This document shows positions 8,528 through 17,433 of a stretch of DNA of 64,000 nucleotides, one piece after another. Both the position numbers and the translations under genes were made by a program. Every line of letters starts with the position of its first letter. Positions within the stretch are counted from its first letter, which is position 1. The stretch is taken from the NCBI RefSeq assembly GCF_014230055.1, contig NZ_JACHVA010000081.1, forward strand, positions 27,883-91,882. Direction: 5' to 3'. Source of the stretch: Puniceicoccus vermicola (lineage in GTDB: Bacteria > Verrucomicrobiota > Verrucomicrobiia > Opitutales > Puniceicoccaceae). The notes beneath the pieces are model-generated. The model was given only the letters and a program-made list of their open reading frames with translations, did no database searches and had not been told where the DNA came from.

Positions 8528-9730
8528 TTATCCGGCAATACCGGAGAGAATAGCTGGGCGGGTTACGATACCGCGGAAGGCACCTTTTTCATCAACGACG
8601 GCTAGTGGCACAATATTCTTGGCCGACTCCTCGAGAAGATCCGCAATGGGGACATCGGGAGACGTCGTATAGTATTCAGTATGAATGACCGACTCGATTG
8701 TGCGGCGTTCGTCTTCCTTCTCTGGCGTTTTCTTCGCCAGTTCCGCAACCTCTTCCAATCGAATTAGCCCACGAAACTTCCGGTCGGGATCCAGCACATA
8801 CAACGTAGACGCGCCGAGCTTCCTCATTTGCCGCAACGCTTGGTGAGGTCCATTCGATACATAAGCAACGTCGGTCTTGCGCATGATCGAACCCGCGGTA
8901 ATGACCTTACTACGGTCTACGTTCTCAACAAAATCGCGCACATAGTCATTTGCCGGTTTGCTGAGAATTTCTTCCGGGGTTCCGACTTGGACGACTTCCC
9001 CGTCCTTCATAATCGCAATCCGGTCACCCAACTTGAGAGCTTCGTCCAAATCGTGGGTGATGAATAAAATCGTTCGATGATCCTTTGCCTGCAACTCGAG
9101 CAACTCGTCTTGGAGTTGCACCCGAATCAACGGGTCGAGCGCCGAAAAGGCTTCATCCATAAGCAGGATCTCCGGGTCATTGGCGAGAGCCCGAGCCAAA
9201 CCGACTCGCTGTTGCATGCCGCCGCTCAGTGCCTGCGTCATGCTTTCTTCGTAGCCAGCTAGACCGACTGTCTCGATCGCCTTTTGCGCTTTCTTGTAGC
9301 GCTCTTCTTTTCGGATTCCCTGAATCTCCAGGCCAAAAGCGACATTATCGATCACCGTTCGGTGTGGAAGCAGGCCAAAACGCTGGAAGACCATGCTCAT
9401 CTTCTTCCGGCGGATCTCCCGCAATTCTTCCCGTGAGGCCGAAAGCACGTCGCGGCCATCGACGAGCACCTGCCCTGCGGTTGCACCGATAAGCCGATTC
9501 ACGCAACGAATGACCGTCGACTTACCGCTTCCGGAAAGTCCCATAATCACAAAGATCTCACGCTTTCGCACCGAAAAGGATGCGTTGTTAATTCCAACGG
9601 TGCATCCGGTCTTCTCAAGAATCTCGGCCTTCGACAACCCTTTCTCAACGAGAGGCATGGCCCGCTCTTTCGGATTGTTACCGAAGATTTTGTAGAGGTT
9701 CTTTACCTCAACGATATTCGCTTCGCTCAT
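8528..9730 (-). CDS. Glycine betaine/proline-type ABC ATP-binding protein with CBS domains
   Basis: This 400-residue ATPase has Walker A GLSGSGKST (64-72), the signature LSGGMQQRVGLARAL, Walker B LLMDEAFSALD and the switch His in FITHDLDEALKLGD. A long N-terminal extension with KGLSKAEILEKTGCTVG is typical of ProV/OpuAA. The C-terminal ~120 residues form two CBS repeats, which in OpuA sense ionic strength and gate transport. It is the first gene of the transporter operon. The porin gene lies upstream on the same strand, separated by a 13-bp inverted repeat. Osmotic control is expected from the family but not shown by the sequence. Confidence 0.93.
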   Translation of the reverse strand: MSEANIVEVKNLYKIFGNNPKERAMPLVEKGLSKAEILEKTGCTVGINNASFSVRKREIFVIMGLSGSGKSTVIRCVNRLIGATAGQVLVDGRDVLSASREELREIRRKKMSMVFQRFGLLPHRTVIDNVAFGLEIQGIRKEERYKKAQKAIETVGLAGYEESMTQALSGGMQQRVGLARALANDPEILLMDEAFSALDPLIRVQLQDELLELQAKDHRTILFITHDLDEALKLGDRIAIMKDGEVVQVGTPEEILSKPANDYVRDFVENVDRSKVITAGSIMRKTDVAYVSNGPHQALRQMRKLGASTLYVLDPDRKFRGLIRLEEVAELAKKTPEKEDERRTIESVIHTEYYTTSPDVPIADLLEESAKNIVPLAVVDEKGAFRGIVTRPAILSGIAG

Positions 9731-9748
9731 AATAATTCAATGGGTGAA

Positions 9749-9780
9749 GAAACCGGCGGAGGATCGACTCCGCCGGTTTC
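9749..9780 (-). terminator. 13-bp stem inverted repeat between porin and betaine ABC genes
   Basis: GAAACCGGCGGAG (9749-9761) pairs perfectly with 9768-9780 around a 6-base loop. It lies directly downstream of the porin gene and upstream of the ATPase gene on the minus strand. No clear T tract follows on that strand, so it could be a weak or attenuating terminator, or an mRNA-stabilising hairpin that sets the porin/transporter ratio. Confidence 0.6.
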
Positions 9781-9809
9781 CGTGTTAAAAATGCCGTCGA
9801 AACGACCGA

Positions 9810-11180
9810 TCAGAAGTAATAACCGAAGTTAATGTTGAATCGGCCTTCCCAGGTCGCATCCAAATTCGCACCGAAGTTATTGTATGGATCGCCTCCGACA
9901 AAGGAGTTACCGTTCGAATACGCGTATTCAGTATAGATATACCAACCGTTGTGCGCCCATGCGGCTCCAATCGTGAACAAATCACTGTCCTTGAAGCTGG
10001 CGCCATCAGCGGTCTCACCGTTCTTCATAATCGAGCTGTACTCAATATAAGGAATCACATAGTCGAGCCAGAGGATATCCGGAGTCTCCTTGTAGTAACT
10101 CAAGGAAACGGCAGGAATCCAACCTTCGGTCGCGATATCCGCGTAGAAGTCATAAAAACCACGATTGATCAGATCAGAACCATCAATGTCGTAGTTGTAA
10201 TAGGTGAGCTGCAGTGCGAGCTTCCAGTTATGGATTTGGTTCACCGCGTGGACCGCAGTTGCGTAAGCGGTGCCATCTTCGCCTTCGTCTGCATCCCCTT
10301 TATTGATCAGCTGACCGATCTGAAAAGAAGCCCCGAGGTCCGTTGTAATGCCTTCGTCCCATTCAATAGGCTGAATAATGCGGGCATTGACCTGATTGCG
10401 CTCTTCATATCCAACACCTTCGTCATTTCTGACCATGTCGGAGTCGTAGCGAGCAGCGTGATCGGTATAACCCAATCCATTCGGCTGAGCGGAATAGTAG
10501 TAAGCCAGAGCGAGTTCGGTGTCCCCTAGGTTGAACAGGTACTTGATCCCCAGGTCCATATCATCGGCAAGACCGACGTAGTAAGACTGGTCAAAGAACC
10601 AACTTTGGGAAACGCCATAGGGTCCGGCGCCGAAAGGAACCCGATTCAGACCCACCTGAACCTGACTATCATCCTCGAAATTGTATCCGAGCCATGCGGT
10701 ATGGAAGAAATTATAACCGTTATACCAGCGATACTCTGCTTTACCGACGATGTTCCCGTAAAGGAGGTCTGCGTTAATGCGAAAAGTATCGAGCTCGAAG
10801 TTTCCTCCGTCACTTCCCCGTGAAGGTCCTCCGGTATCAACATAGTCACCATAGATATAGTTCGCACGGATCGCTCCGCCGAAAGTAATGGGTCCGATCT
10901 TCGGCGATGCCTCGATCCGATCAAGCTCCTGCTGCATCGTTTCCGCCTGGGAGGCTTCCTGTTCGGCCTGCTGATCCTCCTTCTGGCTCTCCGCCAAGGC
11001 TTTCTTGGCTTCTTCAAGCTGGCGATTGAGATCGCGAACCTTTTCTTGTAATTGTTCCACGGATTCCTCCGGCTCTGGCCTTGACTGTGCCTGTGAGCTG
11101 GAGACAAGGCCCGCGAGCAGGAGACCGGTTACAGCGGTCCTCCCCCAGTGATTCATCCTTATCAGTTTATTTCGTTTCAT
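9810..11180 (-). CDS. Putative outer-membrane porin with N-terminal coiled coil
   Basis: The 456-residue protein has a signal peptide (cleaved near SSSQAQ). A Glu/Gln/Lys-rich coiled coil follows at about 37-90 (VEQLQEKVRDLNRQLEEAKK). The rest is a long series of alternating amphipathic strands rich in Tyr, Trp, Gly and Asn. It ends in FNINFGYYF; a C-terminal Phe is the usual signal for outer-membrane barrel insertion. This architecture (coiled coil plus barrel) suits a trimeric porin. Substrate is unknown, but the adjacent co-oriented betaine transporter suggests a route for small osmolytes, which is inference. No specific porin family was recognised with confidence. Confidence 0.78.
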   Translation of the reverse strand: MKRNKLIRMNHWGRTAVTGLLLAGLVSSSQAQSRPEPEESVEQLQEKVRDLNRQLEEAKKALAESQKEDQQAEQEASQAETMQQELDRIEASPKIGPITFGGAIRANYIYGDYVDTGGPSRGSDGGNFELDTFRINADLLYGNIVGKAEYRWYNGYNFFHTAWLGYNFEDDSQVQVGLNRVPFGAGPYGVSQSWFFDQSYYVGLADDMDLGIKYLFNLGDTELALAYYYSAQPNGLGYTDHAARYDSDMVRNDEGVGYEERNQVNARIIQPIEWDEGITTDLGASFQIGQLINKGDADEGEDGTAYATAVHAVNQIHNWKLALQLTYYNYDIDGSDLINRGFYDFYADIATEGWIPAVSLSYYKETPDILWLDYVIPYIEYSSIMKNGETADGASFKDSDLFTIGAAWAHNGWYIYTEYAYSNGNSFVGGDPYNNFGANLDATWEGRFNINFGYYF

Positions 11181-11733
11181 GTTTCGTTTTCGTGTTGAGG
11201 TTTGTACTCGAAAAAGTCTTTGCCATTCGGAGATGGTGCAGCTCCGCCGAAACGGAATTCATGGACAACACCTGCTAATAGGGGTAAAAACCAATCTCGC
11301 TCCGACGGATGAACAAGGCCCCAAAAGCGGAAAAGCCCCAGCGATTGCTGAGGCATTTTATAAGTGGTTCTACCAAACCTACTGCCGAACCCTTCAAATA
11401 GGACGTCGGCCGCTTTCTTCGCTCGGGAAGTGTCTCCGAGCCAGTCTTTTATAATAAATCCGATTTTTAATTAGAGTTTTGATACCGTCTACTCACCAGA
11501 CGATCTTCGAACCCGAATTGCGCTGACTAAACCGCCATTCCACAAGCGATGCAAGGGAAACCCTCCCCTTTCTCCCTATTCGTTTCGACATTGAAAAATT
11601 TTGCTTTCGCCCTCAAAAGAAAATCAGAGCAACCGCTCTCCTCTCCCACTTTACATTCAACCGCTCACAGAACATCAGACTAGCCGGCTCCGTCCCGGAC
11701 CGACCAACGACCGTTAATTGACATCTTCCATTC
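11181..11733. other. Intergenic region between divergent porin and DinB-like genes
   Basis: These 553 bases separate the minus-strand porin from the plus-strand DinB-like gene and must hold both promoters. Composition is more AT-rich than the flanking genes, especially 11450-11640. The short open frames present show no coding character or recognisable motif. I found no convincing hairpin, riboswitch or repeat in it. Confidence 0.5.
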
Positions 11734-12294
11734 ATGATGACCCACCTACTCAATGCTTCGGCGACTAAGGCAAATCTGGCTCTCCTCAATCAGGCGGTCG
11801 ACTTTCTCAACGGCATGCCGGAAGAACTCTACGGAGCGACGGAGGCCCCAGTATTCCCGTCCTCAATCGGTGCCCATTTGCGACATATCCTCGACCACTA
11901 TGATAGTCTCCTCGACGGCCTCGAGTCCGGGAAGGTCGATTACCACTCCCGCGACCGCGACGCAGAAACCGAGAAACGTCCAGACCGCGCCCTTCAACGA
12001 ATCGAAACCATCCGCACTCGTCTTACCGGTGAGAATGATCGTCCAAATGACTTCAAATCTGACCTATCCCTTCGCATCTCCGCTGACGATCCGGAAGCCG
12101 AAATTCCTACAACGGCCGAGAGGGAACTCTTTTTCGGACTCAGCCATACGGTTCACCATTATGCTCTCATCGCGATGATCGCCCGCCACAACGGATACGG
12201 GGTCCCCGATGACTTTGGCGTCGCTCCTTCGACTTTGGCTCACCGCAAGAGCCTTTCTAGCCAACAGTCCCAGCAGAGCCAGGCCAGCCAGTAA
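11734..12294 (+). CDS. DinB-like four-helix protein
   Basis: The 186-residue protein shows the spaced histidines of the DinB/YfiT-like metal-binding four-helix fold: HLRHILDHYDSLL near residue 48 and FFGLSHTVHHYALIAMIARHNG near 132-150. Members include mycothiol- and bacillithiol-dependent transferases and many uncharacterised proteins. No substrate can be assigned. ATG codons lie at 11734 and 11737; either could start. Its stop TAA shares one base with the next gene's ATG, so it is probably translationally coupled to the NRDE gene. The extreme C-terminus is Ser/Gln-rich and likely disordered. Confidence 0.75.
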   Translation: MMTHLLNASATKANLALLNQAVDFLNGMPEELYGATEAPVFPSSIGAHLRHILDHYDSLLDGLESGKVDYHSRDRDAETEKRPDRALQRIETIRTRLTGENDRPNDFKSDLSLRISADDPEAEIPTTAERELFFGLSHTVHHYALIAMIARHNGYGVPDDFGVAPSTLAHRKSLSSQQSQQSQASQ

Positions 12295-13043
12295 TGTGTA
12301 CGGCAACTTGGATGGAGGGTGACCGTTTTCGGTGCTTCCTATTTAATCGGGATGAGCGCCGGACCCGCCCGGTCGAAGTGCCCCCGCGAATACACGAACC
12401 GATTCACCTCCCGCGATTCCTCGCTCCAACCGACCCACAAAGCCAAGGAAGCTGGATCGCCGTGAATGAGTACGGTTTGACCGCCGCGATTCTAAACCAT
12501 TACGACGCCAGCACCCAAATGGGAAAGCCAAAGCATCCGGAAACCATTAGCCGCGGCACCCTTCCCATTACCGCGGTCGCCCACAAACGCGCGGAGCAAT
12601 CGATCTCCGAAATCGCCGGGCGAGTGCAAGAATCCCATTTCGAGCCATTTCATCTCGTCCTCTACTCGGCCGACGGCGATGGTGAGCTCCTGACCTGGAA
12701 CGGCTCAACCCTGACCAACTCCAACATCACCGAGGTAAAACTTCCCCTGACGACCTCCTCGTGGAAGAGCAATGAGGTCACAGAATTTCGACGAGACCTT
12801 TATCAGAAGCAGGTCGGGATCCGCCCCAAACTTCATGAGCTCCTGGAGTTCCACGGGACATCCACCCCCGATCAACCCGCCTATGGTCCGGCAATGGTCC
12901 GAGACGATGCCCATACCCGCTCTCTCACCATCGTTCGCCTCGGAGGCGGGGAGATTTCGATGCGGCACCAATTTTTTGATCCGGAGAACAGTACGTTTCT
13001 CAACCCCACGGAGGTCCGGACCCCGCGCAAACTCTTTTCATGA
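12294..13043 (+). CDS. NRDE (TANGO2-like) family protein
   Basis: This 249-residue protein begins MCTATW and has the diagnostic NRDE at residues 18-21 (FLFNRDERRTR). The conserved early Cys, the WIAVNEYGLTAAILNHY segment and a late DDAHTRSLTIVRL are consistent with the TANGO2/NRDE family, which has an Ntn-hydrolase-like fold. Human TANGO2 is linked to haem trafficking or lipid metabolism; bacterial members are largely uncharacterised. It overlaps the preceding DinB-like gene by one base and the following fusion gene by four (ATGA), so all three are probably made together. Family assignment is good; function is unknown. Confidence 0.82.
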   Translation: MCTATWMEGDRFRCFLFNRDERRTRPVEVPPRIHEPIHLPRFLAPTDPQSQGSWIAVNEYGLTAAILNHYDASTQMGKPKHPETISRGTLPITAVAHKRAEQSISEIAGRVQESHFEPFHLVLYSADGDGELLTWNGSTLTNSNITEVKLPLTTSSWKSNEVTEFRRDLYQKQVGIRPKLHELLEFHGTSTPDQPAYGPAMVRDDAHTRSLTIVRLGGGEISMRHQFFDPENSTFLNPTEVRTPRKLFS

Positions 13044-15655
13044 ACGCACGGCGCAAGAAGTGGTTCCTCTGGATTCTGGCTCTCTATTTGGTCCTCTTGG
13101 GTGCATCCCATCTCAAGAGAGCGGTCTTCCCGACGAAACCGGTCCTGGATCGAGAGCAAAAAACCTTTGTCGCCCAGGGCTATGGCGAGGACGAGGGGAA
13201 CTCGATCCGCATCGCCTATCTCGATGAAGGCCCCAAGGATGGGATCCCGGTCCTCCTCATTCACGGGAGCCCGGTCGCAACGGATGCTCTCCTGCCGCTT
13301 CTTGACGAGCTCCCCGAAGATCTCCGCCTCATCGCCCCGGACCTCCCTGGGCACGGCAACTCCACCTATGAGGTAGAGGATGGGTCCTTTCGCGCCGACG
13401 CGGACTACCTTCACCAGCTCATTGAATCCCTCGGCATTCCTTCGGTCCAGGTCGTTGCCTACAGCCGGGGCGGAGGTCCGGCCCTCCAGATGATCCAACA
13501 GCATCCCGATGAGGTGAGCAGTCTCATTCTCGTGTCGTCCATCGGAGTTCAAGAGCAAGAGCTCCTGGGAAACTATACCCTCAACCACGCTCTACACTCT
13601 CTGCAGCTCGGCTTCTTCGTCCTCGTCGAAGAGCTAGTTCCCCATTTCGGCTACCTCGACAACGCGATCCTCAACAGCGACTACGCCCGCAGTTTTTCGG
13701 ATGCAGACCAGCGCCCACTCCGCAAAATCCTCTCCCAGGTCGAAGTTCCGACTCTGATCATTCATGGAAAGGAAGATGCTCTCGTCCCCGTCTCGGCAGC
13801 CCGGGAGCATCACCGCATCGTCCCCCAGAGCGAACTGGTGGAGATGAAGGGTGGTCACATACTGATCATGAGAAAAGCGGCCGACGTCGCTCGGCGGATC
13901 GACGGTTTCGTCCATGAATCGGCAGCAGGTGTCGCCCGGGCAAAGGCGGACGCCTCGCCAACCCGCCTGCTGCAAGCTGCCGAAAAGAAAGCTTCGAGTC
14001 CGGGCGCTCCCGCCTCCGGTCGAGGATTGATGTTTCTCGCCGTCATTCTCTTTTTTGCCACCTTCGCCAGCGAAGATCTTACCTGCGTGATCGCTGGAAT
14101 CCTCGCAGCAGCCGGAACCTTGTCCTTTACGGTGGCCACGCTCGCTTGCTTCCTCGGCATCCTGGTCGGCGATCTCGCGATTTTCTTCGGCGGTCGATTC
14201 TTCGGGACACAAGCGGTCCGTTATCCGCCGTTCCGCTGGGTTCTCACCGAGGAGCGTCTCGACACCGCTCAAGAATGGTTTATCCGCCGCGGCGCAGTCG
14301 TAATCCTCTCCTCCCGCTTTATCCCCGGCAGCCGACTCGCGGTCTATTTTGCGGCAGGAATGGCCCGAACCCAGGTATCCAAATTCCTCCTCTACTTCCT
14401 GATCGCCGCGATTATCTGGACCCCCTTGCTCGTGGGACTCGCGATGCTCATCGGGAACCCCCTGCTTCAGATTTTCGCCAGATTCGAGCACTGGGCCCTC
14501 CCCGCCCTCATCGTGCTGATCGCCTTCATCCTCTTCGTGACCAAGGTAATCGTACCGCTCCTCACCGCCCGCGGACGTCGCATCTCCTACGGCTCCTGGA
14601 AACGAAAGGTCCGCTGGGAGTTTTGGCCTCGTTGGATTTTTTACCCTCCCGTGGTTCTTTGGGTTCTCTGGCTCGGGATCCGGCACCGCAAACCCTCCCT
14701 CTTTACCGGAGCCAATCCGGGAATCGCAGGAGGTGGGATCGCCTTCGAGTCCAAACGTGAGATCTACTCCCTCCTGGAATCGGGAAAGGGCCAGATCGCC
14801 CGGACTCTCTCTCTCCCCCCTCAAGGCTCCGTTCAAGAGTGGCTCCCACAGATCCGCAGTTTTCAGGATCAGCTACCGTCCCCGTTTCCCTTGGTCTGCA
14901 AACCGGATTTCGGCGAACGGGGCGATGGGGTCTCGATTGTTCACAACGAGTCTGATCTGATCCGCGCCCTTGAGGAGATTGACCGGGATCCGATCGTCCA
15001 AGAATTTATCCCCGGCCTGGAATACGGGATTTTCTTCGAAAAGAAGCCCAGCGAATCCAAGGGACGCGTCACATCAATCACCCGCAAGATTCATACAACC
15101 GTGACCGGAGATGGGATCAAAACGCTTGATGAACTGATTCTCGCAGACGATCGCGCCGTCTGCTGCTATTCTTACTTCCGCGACAAGCATCGTGCGCACC
15201 TGCTCTCGATTCCTCCCAAAGGAGAAGAATACGAACTGGCGACCCTCGGATCCCATTGCCGTGGCAGCCTCTTCCTCGACGGATCGTCACTACTCACTCC
15301 CGAGCTCACTGAGGCGGTTAACCAGATCTTCGACGGGGTGGAAGGCCTCTGCTTCGGTCGTCTGGACGTCAAGTGCCCATCCGATGAAGACCTTCAAAGA
15401 GGACAGCACCTGACCGTCCTCGAATTTAATGGGATCACCTCAGAACCCACCCACATCTACGACCCGAAGCACTCCCTCATGTACGCCTACAGCGTAGTCT
15501 TCGCCCAATGGGCTCGGGCCTTCGAGATCGCTGCAGAGAACCGAAAGGCGGGACACGAACCTTGGTCCGCCGGAAAAACTCTTCACCTCATGGTCAACGC
15601 GATGAGAGGTCGGCCAGTTAAAACCAAAGAGAAGACCCAAACCCCTGCCTCGTAA
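13040..15655 (+). CDS. Three-part fusion: alpha/beta hydrolase, VTT/DedA membrane domain, ATP-grasp
   Basis: This 871-residue protein joins three families in one uninterrupted frame. Residues 8-24 form a membrane anchor. An alpha/beta hydrolase follows (about 50-295) with an HGSP oxyanion motif, a nucleophile Ser142 in the variant elbow AYSRGG, Asp246 in HGKEDALVP and His273 in GGH. A DedA/SNARE-associated (VTT) membrane domain spans about 330-480, with the conserved SSRFIPGSRLAVYFAAG. Residues 520-560 (HRKPSLFTGANPGI) lead into an ATP-grasp-like domain (about 610-830) with CKPDFGERGDGVSI, VQEFIPGLEYGIF and a late metal/ATP segment TVLEFNG. The start overlaps the NRDE stop. Substrate is unknown; a membrane-lipid or envelope modification role is inference. 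Confidence 0.85.
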   Translation: MNARRKKWFLWILALYLVLLGASHLKRAVFPTKPVLDREQKTFVAQGYGEDEGNSIRIAYLDEGPKDGIPVLLIHGSPVATDALLPLLDELPEDLRLIAPDLPGHGNSTYEVEDGSFRADADYLHQLIESLGIPSVQVVAYSRGGGPALQMIQQHPDEVSSLILVSSIGVQEQELLGNYTLNHALHSLQLGFFVLVEELVPHFGYLDNAILNSDYARSFSDADQRPLRKILSQVEVPTLIIHGKEDALVPVSAAREHHRIVPQSELVEMKGGHILIMRKAADVARRIDGFVHESAAGVARAKADASPTRLLQAAEKKASSPGAPASGRGLMFLAVILFFATFASEDLTCVIAGILAAAGTLSFTVATLACFLGILVGDLAIFFGGRFFGTQAVRYPPFRWVLTEERLDTAQEWFIRRGAVVILSSRFIPGSRLAVYFAAGMARTQVSKFLLYFLIAAIIWTPLLVGLAMLIGNPLLQIFARFEHWALPALIVLIAFILFVTKVIVPLLTARGRRISYGSWKRKVRWEFWPRWIFYPPVVLWVLWLGIRHRKPSLFTGANPGIAGGGIAFESKREIYSLLESGKGQIARTLSLPPQGSVQEWLPQIRSFQDQLPSPFPLVCKPDFGERGDGVSIVHNESDLIRALEEIDRDPIVQEFIPGLEYGIFFEKKPSESKGRVTSITRKIHTTVTGDGIKTLDELILADDRAVCCYSYFRDKHRAHLLSIPPKGEEYELATLGSHCRGSLFLDGSSLLTPELTEAVNQIFDGVEGLCFGRLDVKCPSDEDLQRGQHLTVLEFNGITSEPTHIYDPKHSLMYAYSVVFAQWARAFEIAAENRKAGHEPWSAGKTLHLMVNAMRGRPVKTKEKTQTPAS

Positions 15656-15736
15656 ACGATTACAAAATCCGTAAAAAACCAAACTCTTACTGAAAAAGTT
15701 CGCCTTCCGAGCAACCCCGACCCAACATTTTTCACA

Positions 15737-16855
15737 GTGCAGGATTCAATAACCCCCGGTTTAGGAGAACGCTCCAAAATTCTCGTCGTCGACGATTCAG
15801 TGGAAACACTGGAGATGATTTGCAAGATTCTCGAAGAACAGGGACATAAGACATTCGGCTTCGAAAAAGCCACCGAAGCCCTCGAGTCGGCAGAGAGCAT
15901 TCAACCCGATCTCATTCTCCTCGACGCGATCATGCCGGATCCCGATGGCTATCGCTCGTGTGAGCTGATTCGGGAAATCGACTCTCTGAGCCACGTCCCC
16001 ATCATTTTTGTCAGCGGAGTTCAGGAACCCTTCGAAAAGGTTCGCGCCTTCCAAGTCGGAGCCGTCGATTATCTGACCAAGCCCTTCCACGCCAAAGAGA
16101 TCGATGTTCGCATCACCACTCACCTGGAATTAAGCCGCAAGCAGGAAGAGGCCCGGGCCACCGCGAGAACGCTCAGCGATTTGGTCGAACAGCAGGTGCA
16201 AGAAATCTCCCAATCCCAGATGGCGCTGATTTTCGCGTTGGCCAAACTCTCCGAGTCCCGCGACTTCGAAACGGGAAAGCACATGGCGAGGATCCAGATT
16301 TTCTGCAGAATCCTCTCTCTGGAACTGCGCAAAGGTCCCTACTCCGAGCACATCGACGATAGGTTCCTCGAAGACATCGTCTGCACCAGCGCCCTCCATG
16401 ACATCGGAAAAGTCGGCATTGAGGACAGCATCCTCCTTAAACCGGGAAAGCTCACACCCGACGAGTTCGACATCATGAAGCGCCACTCCGTCATCGGTGC
16501 CGACACCTTGCACGCGGTCTTTAAAAAGTTCCCCTCCAACCATTTTCTCTCCATGGCCATCAAGATCGCCCGCTCCCACCACGAAAGATGGGACGGCACC
16601 GGATATCCCGATGGCCTCGCCGGTGAAGACATCCCCCTCTGCGCCCGGATCATGGGCTTGGCGGACGTCTACGATGCCCTTCGCTCCCGCCGGCCCTACA
16701 AGGATCCATTCTCCCACGAGAAAGCTGTAGCAATCATTAAAGAAGAGAGCGGAACCCATTTCGACCCCCGTATCGTCGACGCATTCCTCGCCTGCGAACA
16801 GGAGTTTTCCGCGACGCGGGAAAAGATCTCCAATAGCGAGCCTCCCACAACCTAA
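15737..16855 (+). CDS. HD-GYP response regulator (cyclic-di-GMP phosphodiesterase type)
   Basis: The 372-residue protein has a receiver domain (about 13-130) with acidic Asp19/Asp20, phospho-acceptor Asp63 in LLDAIMPD and Lys115 in LTKPF. A short helical linker leads to an HD-GYP domain with ALHDIGKVG, RSHHERWDGTGYPDG and MGLADVYDALRSRRPYK, all intact. Such proteins degrade cyclic-di-GMP when phosphorylated. The start is GTG at 15737; no ATG lies near enough to keep the receiver intact. No kinase is adjacent, so the partner is elsewhere. The 81 bases after the fusion gene suggest it may be read from its own promoter. Confidence 0.93.
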   Translation: MQDSITPGLGERSKILVVDDSVETLEMICKILEEQGHKTFGFEKATEALESAESIQPDLILLDAIMPDPDGYRSCELIREIDSLSHVPIIFVSGVQEPFEKVRAFQVGAVDYLTKPFHAKEIDVRITTHLELSRKQEEARATARTLSDLVEQQVQEISQSQMALIFALAKLSESRDFETGKHMARIQIFCRILSLELRKGPYSEHIDDRFLEDIVCTSALHDIGKVGIEDSILLKPGKLTPDEFDIMKRHSVIGADTLHAVFKKFPSNHFLSMAIKIARSHHERWDGTGYPDGLAGEDIPLCARIMGLADVYDALRSRRPYKDPFSHEKAVAIIKEESGTHFDPRIVDAFLACEQEFSATREKISNSEPPTT

Positions 16856-17270
16856 AGCGTCTCCCCCCGGGGAGGAGAGACAAACCCGGATGCGCCGATA
16901 GGATGTTCTTTCCTTCGAAAACCAGGTGGGTGCTCTCCTCACGGGCTTTGTCTTCCGATGGGCGGCTTGACAGCACCCGCTCGGGATCGAGCTCCCTTAT
17001 TGATAGAGTAAGGAAAGAAACGGTTGAAAGGCCGAACGCCCCAGGAATGTCTCAGCCCGGAAGAGACCACATTCCTCGCCGGAACGCAAGCGCCTCCATC
17101 CGATTTTAATTCGGAAAATGCTCCCCTCCGATTCTTCACCATTCAATCCGTCAACTTTTTGAAACCTGGTTTCTATAATCAAAAAAATCATCCAAGAAAG
17201 ATTTTTTCGAAGCTTTGCTTGACCTCTCTCCCTTGCTTCGACATCCCTCATCTTTTCCCTCAAAGGAAAC
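16856..17270. other. Intergenic region before tRNA-Phe
   Basis: This 415-base region has no supported gene. An imperfect GC-rich inverted repeat at about 16860-16882 could end HD-GYP transcription. A perfect TATAAT at 17174-17179 lacks a good -35. TTGACC at 17219-17224 is a possible -35 for the tRNA, but the matching -10 is poor. The sequence is AT-rich from 17150 on. Confidence 0.45.
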
Positions 17271-17346
<76 letters not shown>

Positions 17347-17433
17347 CTCACCGGAAAAAACCGGGCCCCACCGAAGCTCGTCGTTAAAATTCTCCTCGTC
17401 ATTCTGAGACGCGCCGAATAGGAACAAAACCTC

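Noticed and set aside
13634..14836. Minus-strand 400-residue open frame
   Set aside because: Antisense to the hydrolase/VTT/ATP-grasp fusion; its composition (Gly/Glu/Asp-rich, few hydrophobics) is what the reverse of C-rich codons gives.
17351..17364. CCGG-A6-CCGG after tRNA-Phe as a terminator
   Set aside because: Only a 4-bp stem with no T tract following.
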